A DNA stretch of 64,000 bases, from contig CAWZYM010000401.1 in assembly GCA_963966185.1 (NCBI GenBank), forward strand, positions 662,001 through 726,000, given 5' to 3'. Position 1 is the stretch's first letter. Every line of letters begins with the position of its first letter. The stretch comes from Rhabditoides inermis. Lineage: Eukaryota > Nematoda > Chromadorea > Rhabditida > Rhabditidae. The notes below the pieces were generated by a model, which had not been told where the DNA came from, did no database searches, and saw only the letters and a list, made by a program, of their open reading frames with translations. This document shows, piece after piece, positions 40,399 through 50,800 of the stretch. The position numbers were made by a program, and so were the translations under genes.

Positions 40399-40734
40399 TC
40401 TGTAAGGCAATTAGTTTTCGAAAATACAAAATCGACATTGATTAACACGCAAACAACGAAATAAACAAAATTAGAAGCAATTTCGCGCGCAATTTGCGGC
40501 CGAATTGATCGATTCGCGCAACGTTTGTGAAGGCGCGCTCAATTCTCAGACGCATTTTGCGTGTCTCGGCCTATGCGGGAGACACAGCCGATAAAGCGAG
40601 CCTATCGCCCCCATCGCCTACTCGTTGTGTGCCAGTGTGGTATCGATTCCATACGACTTTTTACCCCGCTCGTTGCACTCTAATCACATAATAATGTTGC
40701 CTAATTTGCATAAATCACAATGACGTTTCAGGCG

Positions 40735-41648
40735 ATGGTGAACCGGCCATCGTCGCTGTCGCCGTTCAGCCTCCCATCGGGCATGCCCGCACAGGCCACC
40801 TACGTACCCTTTGTGTACGTTTTCATTTGCTGATAGCCATTTTTTTCAATGATTACTTTTATGTACATTACAGCCGCGACACGAAGCACCTCAAGTTTCC
40901 CGACGGTCACGAGACGCCGTTCCAGGCCTCGGATCTGGAGCACATCACCGTGAGTCGTTTGTTTACTTGTTTACTTTTTGAAACTGTTGTTTACTTATTG
41001 TTTACCGATTGCAGACGATCGGCAGCGGCAACTTTGGCCACGTGAACAAGATGCAGTTCAAGGGGCGGATCATGGCCGTCAAGGTGCTGTTTGCGTGTGT
41101 ATAAATATGCTTGTTTACTTTACCTTCTGTTTGTTTACTTATTTACGTATTCAGCAAATCCGCGCCACGTTTGTGGACGACAAGGAGAAGCGCCGGCTGC
41201 TGCGAGAGTTGGAGGTAGGCTGGTTGATATTTGCTTATATTGCTAATAAATCGACATTAATAATAATTTCGATATTTCAGGTGATCAAGGGAAGCGACAA
41301 CTGTCCGCAGATTGTACAGTACTTTGGTGCCGACTTTTACGAGGTATTTTTTTGTTTTTTTTTCATAAGTGATTACCTGATACCGATTGTGCTTCATATC
41401 AAACGATCTGGTAATCATTGTACCGTATCTACTGCAGGGCTCGTGTTTTATCTGCATGGAACTACTCGACATGAACCTAGACCAGCTCTACAAGGTGAGT
41501 GCCGTTTATTTGTTTTTGTTTACTTGTTTACCTGTTTGTTTAGTTTGTCTACGAGACAATGCACGCTCGCTTCGAAGAAGTGCTCATAGGACATGTCGCT
41601 GTCGAGGTGAGTCTTTTGTAACACCTGTTTCATGTACTTTTTGTTATT

Positions 41649-41746
<98 letters not shown>

Positions 41747-44189
41747 TCTCTCTCTCACTCGCACTCGCACTCGCACTCGCACTCGCACTCGCACTCGCAC
41801 TCTCACTCTCACTGATAATGATAATAACCTTTCCAGAGCATTATCGCACTCAACTACCTCAAAGAGAAGCTCAAGATCATACACAGAGGTACGCTTTTCT
41901 TCTCGTTATCTGTTTATCTCGTCGCATTCATAGCTTCACACGTTATCGATGCGACGGAATTTGATGTACTGACGAAATTGTGTTATCTCACATCGTGGTA
42001 TGCTGATTCGTGCTATCTCTACCAACATTAGAACATTTCTTCATTGAGAAATGCCACAACATCTCGGATGACATTTTCATAAACGATGTGTCGATTTGTC
42101 AATCATGACATGTGTTTTGTTTCATTTTCATCCAATCAATTGTCAATCTATATACATGCGTTTACCTACTGTTTGCAGACGTGAAGCCGAAGAACATTCT
42201 TGTGTCGGCGCAAGGCGACATCAAGCTGTGCGACTTTGGCATCGCCGGCGAGCTGGTCGACTCGGTCGCCGCCAGCCAGGACGTGGGATGCAAACCCTAC
42301 ATGGCCGTGAGTACACTCTTTCCTATATTCTGCACATCCGCCTTGATTATGTGTTTTTGTGTTTAAACTCGATTTTTCGCGAGCCTGGAGAAATAGAGGA
42401 AAATGGAAAAAGGAGGAGGGAGGGAGAACTATCCATTTGCACCTATTTCCTGGAAGAAAGAGGAGGAGAAGGACAGAGAAAGAGATAGAGAGAGAGAGAG
42501 ACCGGCGAAGGGAGAGTGGGAGAAAGAGAGAGAAAAGAAGAAAGAGTGGAAGAGGAAGATAAAGAGAGGACCCTCTCCTCCTTTTCAGCCGGAGCGCCTA
42601 ACCATCTCGTCGAACGGCGCGCGCGACAAGTACGACGTGAGCTCGGACGTCTGGTCCCTCGGCATCACGCTGGTGGGTGTATATTTAAGTTTTTTATGTG
42701 TTTGCGTTTCTAAATTTCTCCACTTTTCCAATTTATCTGTTTCTCCACTGTTTCTGACTCGCGTGTATGTGATTTCACTCCACTGATAAGGTAGCTCCAT
42801 CAAATTTGTCATCGACTCTCTAACGACGTGATTGTTTCGTAGACAATTATCTAGCTACACTAGAGGATAGCAGAGTAATGAATAATAAATAACATTGAAT
42901 AATGATCTTTATTGATTGATATCTTTTTCAGTTCGAGATCGCCACCGGCCGCTACCCGTATCCTCAATTCGATTCGGCCTTTGCTCAAGCCCAGGCGCTC
43001 ACCCAGGAAGACCCGCCCGTACTCAAGGTACTTGTTTGTTTGTTTGTTTGTTGGTGTTGGTGTTGGTGTTGGTGTTGTTGACCCGTTATATTTGCAGGAC
43101 GAGAACGGTGTGCAGTTCAGCGTCGACCTCATCAACTTTGTCAACTCGTGGTGAGTATTGATTTTTTGCATCGACTTTTATTAGTGGAATTTTTGTTCTC
43201 GTAAGTTTTAAGAAACTAAAGATAACGTATACTCGTTCCTCAAATCCATTAACCTCTATTCATTGGTTTGATTCCCTTGCTTCGAGCTTCGTCCATAATT
43301 ATATATTTCTATTGCTACTTGCTACTATCAATCAAACATAATTTGACGTGCAAGTGTATGAAGTATGATACGCACAGTATGTCGCAGTCGGTTTTTTCGA
43401 GATGAAAACCCAGGGCTGGGGACTTGAATGTCGACTGTTTTGTCGAAAAAACATTGACTAAAGACTAAACCCAAAGTGTGATCGAATACTCGTTTTTGGG
43501 AAGTTTTTATTGGAAAAGAACTCATTCATTTACAGCCTGACGAAGGACCGCAAGCATCGTCCAAAGTATCGTGATCTCAAGGACAAGGCGTTTTTCAAGG
43601 TTTGCTCCTTAATATTTTTAGTTTGGTTTACTTATTGCGTAAAAGTCTTGTTCTGATTCTTGGCGTCCAGAAGTGTATTGTATTCCGATGGCATGTTCTA
43701 TTCCCCACTTTCAGTCACAGTTTTGTTTGAAAAAGTCAGAACAGTCAATTTCCATTTTATTATAAACTCAATACTTATAAATTCGATCCTACCGGTTCAT
43801 CCATCCCTTTAATAATGATAATCCCGGTCGGTAGGATAACACATTCGGTTTGGTGAAAGGGACCGAAACCGTGTGTGTAGTGCTAGTGAAGTTGCTTGTT
43901 CCCTAGTAATATTTCTAACCTTCTAATCTTTGTCGCATTGTCAAACTAAGAATGGGACCAATCACACCACCCCTTCTTCAAGTCGAATCTCGACAAGTAG
44001 GAATTAGGAATCATCGACAGATACTCCAAAACCCTGTATCATCTCCGTTGTTGTCTTGTTGAAATGGGCAGTGAATGATTGCCTATGTTGCAGTCTCACT
44101 ACCTGGACAAGGGCAAGGAGCAGACTGCCCGCCTGCAGATCAATGCCTACGTCGTCAACTACCTCGCCCAGCCGGCCGACATGCGGTAG
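40735..44189 (+). CDS. MAP kinase kinase of the MKK3/4/6 (SEK) type
   Basis: Fourteen exons: 40735-40814, 40874-40949, 41015-41083, 41155-41214, 41281-41343, 41438-41494, 41544-41606, 41837-41888, 42179-42306, 42589-42672, 42932-43027, 43098-43150, 43536-43599 and 44094-44189. They give 346 aa. Motifs: [75 protein letters not shown] and [20 protein letters not shown]. The CFICMEL, DVKPxNILV and GCKPYMAPERL signatures mark MAP2Ks acting on p38/JNK MAP kinases. Both activation-loop phosphosites are Ser (usually Ser and Thr). The short N-terminus has no clear docking D-site. The start ATG follows a GTTTCAG acceptor at 40731, fitting cis- or trans-splicing. Confidence 0.88.
41651..41813 (+). repeat. 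(CACTCT)n then (CACTCG)n hexanucleotide microsatellite
   Basis: About 27 tandem hexamers lie inside a MAP2K intron. The unit switches from CACTCT to CACTCG after a short CT run at about 41746. The overlapping Leu/Thr and Ser/His open frames are repeat artefacts. Confidence 0.95.
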
Positions 44190-44866
44190 ATGGTACCGGG
44201 TACGGTAGCCTGGCATACTGTAGGTTACCGGCTACAGTACCCCCTCTCGACTTTTTTGCATATAGGGTATGCGCGACCGCTTGCGATTTGTTTTATTGTG
44301 ACGATAGTTGATTGTCTTGTTCTTTTTCTCTAATGACACGCACACTCACACACCGGTTTTGTGGATTGATTATATATGTATTTCTTCGCTAACGATTAGT
44401 GTCTCTCGATTCTCGACTCGATTTAGATTGTGATTGTTATATACGAACCCGCTTTTTTGAAGTGCGCTACATTCCGTATTATCCCCTCTTTTTCTCTCGC
44501 CCTCCTCTCTCTCTCTCTCGCTCCCTATGCTCAATTAACACACCTTTACTACCACTCCTCCTCCTACTATGTAAGAATTTTTTCTTGAGTTTTATATGTT
44601 GTTTTACATTTGAATTTGTATAGTAATGTATAGCGCGCTGCTTACGGCCAGTGCCCGTTGCTCGAGAGTTTTCTATGCCATACCTAGTGTGAGTTGTACA
44701 AAGAAAGTGTCGAATTTTGTGATGTTCGAAGCTATTATGTGTGTGTTTTATTGTGCACAAACGAATGAAATTTGCTTGAAAATACTGTTTATTATTTTGG
44801 AAATATTAATTCGACAATATATCTAATTTCAAATTAAGTACAATTTACAAATCACAATACATGAAG
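44190..44866. other. convergent intergenic region
   Basis: This region lies between the MAP2K stop and the Nudix gene stop, on opposite strands. It is AT-rich with a CT tract (about 44490-44522). No gene, RNA or repeat family was recognised. Confidence 0.5.
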
Positions 44867-45512
44867 TCATTCAGAGTTGAGGAATGTGCGGATAGTTGTT
44901 TCGAGGATGCTCCTCTGATCTGGTTTGATTCGCTCCATTGCTTCATTCAACGCCATCCATCCGCGATAACGATTCTGCTGGCTCCACGAAGGAATCTGAG
45001 ATCAAATACAATTTCATCTAGATCTCTCATCAATTTTCTGATCATTCGTATCAAATAGAATTAGATCTAGAGATCGAATGCAAAACGATCTCACATCATC
45101 TCGCACTTCCATTATGCTCACTGCAGTGACGGTCTTTCTTTTCTCGTCACGGAAACATCCCACAAAGTGAATGGCAGTGCCTAAAAACAGTAAGATCTTT
45201 TTTAAAAAAAAATAAATTATAAATTATAAAACCTGTGTATCCGGCCTCCTCCTGCAGTTTTCGCTCACACGCCTCGCTGATAGTCTCACATTCGAGACGA
45301 GACCCGCTCGGCACCACCCACGGCGCCTGAACAATCATAAAATGTATATTTTATATTTTGTATTTGAAAATCAATCTGAATGTTTTGATGAATAAATATG
45401 AAATAAAATAAAATAAAAGTGAACGAACCCGCTTTCCCTGGGTGAGGAGTACTTGATGCTGCCCGTCGACGGTTCTAAAAGCCAACGATCCGGCGCGCTG
45501 TCGATACGCCAT
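44867..45512 (-). CDS. Nudix hydrolase, diphosphoinositol polyphosphate phosphohydrolase-like (130 aa)
   Basis: Four exons: 45429-45512, 45233-45326, 45095-45180 and 44867-44995. They sum to 393 nt. The start MAYRQRAGSLAFR followed by VLLTQG and WVVPSG matches the DIPP/NUDT3 fold. The Nudix helix reads GSRLECE then SEACERKLQEEAGY, fitting GX5EX7REUXEEXGU except that the first Glu after Arg is Lys. The tail WSQQNRYRGWMALNEAM matches the end of the DIPP domain. DIPP enzymes remove a phosphate from inositol pyrophosphates or cleave dinucleoside polyphosphates. An upstream in-frame ATG at about 45548 could add 12 residues, but a TATAAAA sequence overlaps it, so the later Met is preferred. Confidence 0.8.
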
Positions 45513-45839
45513 TCTCCAGAAATAGCTCCCCACAAAGATGACACGCATTTTATACCGCACCCCGCATTGTTTTGCAAATGCGACAATTCACGTCCCGTGA
45601 TTGTACGCGCTTCGGTACGACCGTCTCTGAATCAGCCCAAGCGAGAGCGGCAAAAACGGCGCGATAAATGCGTCGCACGCGGCGCGGTCCCGGCGCGATT
45701 ATCGGCGTCGGGTGGCGTCGCTGGCGGGTCGCCAAGCGCGCGGGGCGCTAGACAGCTGTGCATGGGCTGTCACACCTGATCGCCACCTACACACACACCT
45801 GTATTATCGATCGATCTCGTCTTCTTGCTCACGGCAACG
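45513..45839. promoter_or_regulatory. shared divergent promoter region
   Basis: 327 bp separates the minus-strand Nudix start from the plus-strand start at 45840. It is GC-rich with TATAAAA at 45549-45555 (minus strand), suitable for the Nudix gene. Both genes probably share this region. Confidence 0.45.
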
Positions 45840-45949
45840 ATGGCCTCTTCAAAGGCCGGCTTCTACAGCAAGCTGTTCATGTAAGCACAGTTTACAACAA
45901 TGTTCACAATATTATTATTTGTTCAGATCGATCAAGGACGCGGTCAGCG

Positions 45950-46279
45950 TGTCCCGACCGGAACGAGAGAGTGAGAGAGAGCACAGACACGTAAGAGAGA
46001 AGTGAGAGAGATCGACACTTATCGCCGGGACGATCCGCGTGAGCGGTCGCCCTTTCATGTATATTTACTATATGCGATAAAGTCACTTCTATATTACTGT
46101 TATGTATTTATTGGCGAGAGTATTGTGGCAACCCTCTCGACGGCCATGGAGACAGGTCTGATGTATTGTATTGTTATCACTGTAGATTACCGTAGTTACT
46201 ATTACCATTACTGTAGTTATTAGTACCCTTACTGTAGAGTACCTTAGACTGAACCCTGCCCCATAGCTTAGTCTTGACA
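45950..46279 (+). repeat. 5' LTR
   Basis: 330 bp, TG...CA termini, GA-rich start. The pyrimidine/purine composition downstream includes TATATTTACTATATGCGATAAAG, a plausible TATA region. It is identical by eye to the 3' LTR. The repeated 73- and 63-codon open frames inside both LTRs are not regarded as genes. Confidence 0.95.
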
Positions 46280-46299
46280 TGGTGCATTAACCGTTTTAG
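46280..46299 (+). other. putative primer binding site
   Basis: TGGTGCAT directly follows the LTR with no spacer. It is complementary to the last eight nucleotides (ATGCACCA) expected of a nuclear tRNA-Gly with added CCA. Matching beyond eight bases is not evident, so the primer tRNA is uncertain. Confidence 0.4.
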
Positions 46300-47847
46300 A
46301 AACGAACACGGACTCACTGAACCACCTCAGTCTAATTCTAATTTGTGTGAATGTATCTAACAAATCTCACCCGTTACGCGCAAGCGTAGTCAAGGCACGG
46401 TGAATAACCCAGGAGTGGAGGGATGCACTAACAGCCGAGTGATTGGATTCCGCTCACGTAACCACGCGTGACGTCTGATATCAGAAAGGTCTCACCGAGT
46501 AACGTTCACTTATGGTATAGATTCGTCGATAACATTTGTATACACCCACACAGGTAACTTCACAGTGCTCTCTTGTATATTGTGTCAGCCTCACAGGTGT
46601 GTATACTAATAGTTAGATCTAGCCGCACAAGGCCAGATCGCACTAGATGGGAGAAACCGGATGTCAATAATTCGATGCGCACGAACATAACACATCAACA
46701 ACAGGTCCCCTTTCTAGAGAATCTCCCTTCCTAACAGATGATCGCGGCGAGAGATAAACTGCGGGCCCGCATGAATAACCTGATCCTATTGGGAGAATAA
46801 GGTCACTCGCGGTGAAGAGACAGCTCATTCCCAGTCTGACTGCCGCGACTACACGTCGTTGCATCTACTTCGTACAGCGTCTACTACCGATCCCCTGCGT
46901 CAACTACATCAGAGGTACACAGATTTCGTTATCACCAGCACACAGTAGAGCTTCCTCGAGCACTACAGTAACACCTAGCTGTGCGTACCGTAACCCGTGA
47001 TACCACCCGTGTTTGCACATCACCGCGAGCACTTGTAGTAAAACGCACCCAAGCCCACTCCACCCGCTTCTCTCGTAAAACAGAGAACGGCACATCGCCT
47101 GCTGAAAGCTTCACCGAAAGGGGAGCCTAAGCAACACACGGCCAGCTTGGAATAGCAAACCAGCTGTCCTCACATAACAGTAACATCAAAGCACGAGAGC
47201 GCTAACACCTAGTCTCGAAGTCGCGTGACGGACAGACAGGTGAACGGGACGCCTTCCCGTCTCTCACACCAGGCCACGCACCCGTGCAGAATCCCTGCCG
47301 GGCAGCAGCCTCTTCCCGGACACGGTCCGATCTCCCCGGACATAGTCCGATCTTCCCGGACACAGTCCGATCTCCCCGGACACAGTCCGATCTACACGGA
47401 CACGGTCCGATCTACCCGGACATAGTCCCATCTACACGGACACCGTCCGATCTACCCGGACATAGTCCGATCTACACGGACACGGTCCGATCTACCCGGA
47501 CATAGTCCGACCTACAAGGACACGGTCCGATCTCCCCGGACATAGCTCCGCTTGTCACGGACACAGTTCCGGCTGACACGGACAAAGTTCCGATTGCCGC
47601 AAGCACTCTCGGCTCGGCAAGCGAACCAGCTTCACCGATCAAGGTGCACGTCTGAGCAGAACCTCTGCCAGCGGCATACCCACCTGATCCGAGCCCCCGA
47701 CGATCGATCAGGCACAACCTGAGAGAAGCTCGTACCCAAGCGGACAGCACGTCGTACACCGCCCATCCCCAAGCAGTAAGACCAGATCATCTGGCAGCCC
47801 ATCCTACGCAACTGCCAAGTCCGCACCCGTCACGCGATAGTCACGCG
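46300..47847 (+). other. long untranslated leader of the retroelement
   Basis: About 1.5 kb lies between the PBS and the first gag ATG. Only short open frames occur. The distal part (47311-47592) carries a tandem palindromic array. It probably holds the packaging and dimerisation signals and possibly splice donors for env or accessory mRNAs, but I cannot place these. Confidence 0.6.
47311..47592 (+). repeat. tandem array of about fourteen 20-bp palindromic units in the leader
   Basis: The unit is close to CCCGGACACAGTCCGATCTA. Almost every copy holds CGGAC-NNN-GTCCG, which can form a small stem-loop. The loop bases vary (ACA, ACG, ATA) while the stems are kept. The last three units are diverged. 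Confidence 0.85.
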
Positions 47848-50800
47848 ATGAACCCGAGTGACCCTGACGGGAAAGGCGCGCCGCCCACTCAAAAGGGCGC
47901 AGTGTACAAGATCTACCAAGGGGAGATTATTGGGGATAGCGGATTGAGAGTCCCGAAGGAACTGTTCTCCCCCGAACAGCTGGCGGAGATTGCCGAGAAG
48001 GGGGAGACCCAGGCTGAGATAGTCGAGAGCCAGATCGCTCTCCTCATCGAAACCTGGAAGGAACAGTATCCAGCCGCCGCGGAGCTGGCGGAGAAAGCGG
48101 ACATCCAGCGTCGTCTCTCTCTGAAGGTCGCCGACACGGCCACACCCTTCATCCCGATAAAGAATGAAGAGGACTGGAATCAAGCGGCCGACTTGATGAA
48201 GGAGATTCAGAAGCAAGACCGTAGGCAGTTCGAAGCCGAGGCGGCGTACTTTGAGAAGCAAGAGGAAATGCTGAAGTCTACTCTCGGCGACTCAGACGCC
48301 GCTCCAACCCTTCGCGAGTTCTATCTACAAATGAGCACCAGCATGAGAAGGGCGAGGAAGGCACTCGCACGCCAGAAATCTGGCATTCTCGCTGAGTTGA
48401 AAAAAACATAACCAAAACGCTGCAAGAATCCTCGATTTCAGTATTCGACGCTTCCCCGAGGGAGAGGTGTCGGACCGCGAGTCTCTCGAGGAGGAAATCG
48501 CCGCTGCTGAAAAAAGGACAGAAGAGGAAGGTGAGTGCAAGAGGGAAAAGGGTGACGAAAGCCAACCGAACGACGAATTTCAGATTGCGTTCCAGACAAA
48601 CTCGACCGTCGAATCGTCTGCGCCTGAGCCGCCCGTGAGATCCAAGCCGGACTCACCGAGCAGCGCAGGAAAGCAAGTCACACCTGCCGCGCATCCAAAT
48701 ACCGAGATAAGTGAAATAGTCGAGAGAATGGAAAGCGAGAGAAGCCCGGCACATCACCAACCGATTTTTCAGGGAAAAATCGAACACACCCCCGGAAACG
48801 ACCAGTTCATCACACCCAAGTCCGCCCTCCCCATCGCCAAATTCAATTCCCCAACAAATCCCGTGCAAAAAGCTTTTAACCTGGTAATCGATTGCTGTCT
48901 GGATGGGGACAAAAAGGGCGTGACATGGAAAAATGAGACAAACGAGAGTTATCAAACGTTCAAAACGGGAATCGCTGACACACCAGCAAATCCGAACCAG
49001 GTAATTACGAGCTCATTCGATGAAAACTGGGCAAAACCGTACTACGAGGGGATGGCAGCGAGGCAGACGGCGAGGTTGGCCAGCGACGACGAGTTCCGCG
49101 ACTTCCAGAGAAGATTCGAGCGCCTGAAACAAACAAGTAGGAGCGCTTCGATCGCGGGAGAAGAAGACAACAATAACTGGCCCCTACCGGAAGTGAAAAC
49201 TTACGGAAAAGAAAAGGCGGAGAAGTCGAAGAAAAAAGAGCGGACAAAGAAAAAAGAAATTGATTCCAGCTCAGACTCCGAGAGCGAGACAGATTCGGAC
49301 AAGAAAAAGAAAGAGAGGAAGAACAAAAAGAAACAGAGGAAAGAGGCAAAAAAGGGGAAGAAGGACAAAAGGAAGAAGAGAAACAAGCGCTCACCGTCGT
49401 CCTCATCCACCAGCACCTCCGACTCGTCGTCCTCCTCCACTTCATCCGACGAATCCTCGGACTCCGACTCCTCATCCGACTCGTCCTCCTCCTCATCAAC
49501 CACATCGACCTCGACCTCCTCGACGACGAGCCAGTCGGCATCTGAAAAGAATAAGGGAAGGAGGAAGGCAAAAAACAAGAAGAGGGAGAAAAAGAAAGAA
49601 AAGAGGGAGAGGAGGAGAGCCAAGTCCCGAGAGAGGCGAAACCGATCGATCGACCCCCGAATTTTCACTACCATGGCTCTATCCAACATCATCGACATGC
49701 CTGAGTTTGATGGGTCGGTCAAGCAGTGGAAACTGTTCTACCAGACCTTCACGGCACTGATGGAGGGCCAAAGCGATATAGTGAAACTCACGAAGCTCAA
49801 GCAGTGTTGCAAGAGAGAGGCGGCTGGAGTGATCAACCACTTCGGAATGAGCGCGGAGAATTACAAGCCAGCCATGACAGCCTTGAAGAGAGCGTACGGG
49901 AGCGAGACAAAATTGATCAAATCCCTCTGGGACGAGTTCAGGGCCACCCAGCCCGCCAGCGATCACTACGCCTCAGTGAAAGCGACATACAACACGATCA
50001 AAGCGATCATGGTGCAGCTCATGGAACTCACAAGGGTCCGTGGGAACGATCTCACAACCGAGATAACAAGAAGGTTTCCGAAAAGATTCTGGGGAAAGCT
50101 GATGGCAGCTGAGGTAAGAGCAGACGGAAACGTCAAGAAATTCCTCAAAGAGCTAGAAAGAATCGTGACCGAATACGAAGACACCGAGAAGAACTTCGAG
50201 ACCTTTACCAGAGGCAGACAGATGATGGCAAAGGAGAAGGGGGGCCACAAGGGCCGCTCGCAGTCGAAGAAACCATACCAAAATGGGAAAAAAGGTGGGG
50301 GGAACGGTCAAAATGGCAATCAGCAAAACCAAGGTAATGGTGGACAATCCGGAGGCAATGGTGGATTTCAAAAGAAAGGGAAGTTCCGAAGAGGACAATC
50401 CCAACAAAGAAACCAAAACGGACAGAACCAGAACGCCAAGAGTAGCAACAACTATGAAAAGAAAAACCCCCAACAGCAAAGCAAAGGGGGCGGAAACCAG
50501 AGTCAAGGTGGGCAGAAAAACCAAGGAAACAATGGTGCCAAAGGCAACCAGCAGAATGGGTCAGGAGGCAAGGGATTCCAGAATAAAAAAGAATTCAAGG
50601 GCAAGAAGAAGGGAAACGGCAACAATAAAAAACAACAGGTGCAATTCTCCCACTCACCTTCCAGATCCCAATCCCCAACAATCCCGCGACCCTTCCACCA
50701 AAGAATGGCCAAGACCGACGCCAGAGAGAAGGCCGGCGACTTGATGATCTTCTCGCCGAACGTCAAAAACCACCGGAACAACGCTCTGCAACAGATGGAT

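Noticed and set aside
41630..41964. Ser/His, Leu/Thr and Ser/Glu open frames
   Set aside because: Artefacts of the hexanucleotide microsatellite inside the MAP2K intron.
45984..46280. Open frames of 73 and 63 codons inside both LTRs
   Set aside because: Identical because the LTRs are identical; no evidence of coding.
47311..47592. CRISPR-like regular array
   Set aside because: Units are 20 bp with no spacers and lie in a eukaryotic retroelement leader; it is a tandem repeat.
48467..48469. GTG as a real start codon of the long polyprotein frame
   Set aside because: In a eukaryotic element a GTG start is unlikely, and an in-phase intron joins the frame to the upstream ATG frame.
49005..49760. 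Minus-strand 188- and 173-codon and plus-strand 166-codon frames in gag
   Set aside because: Other-frame shadows of the Lys/Ser-rich gag region.
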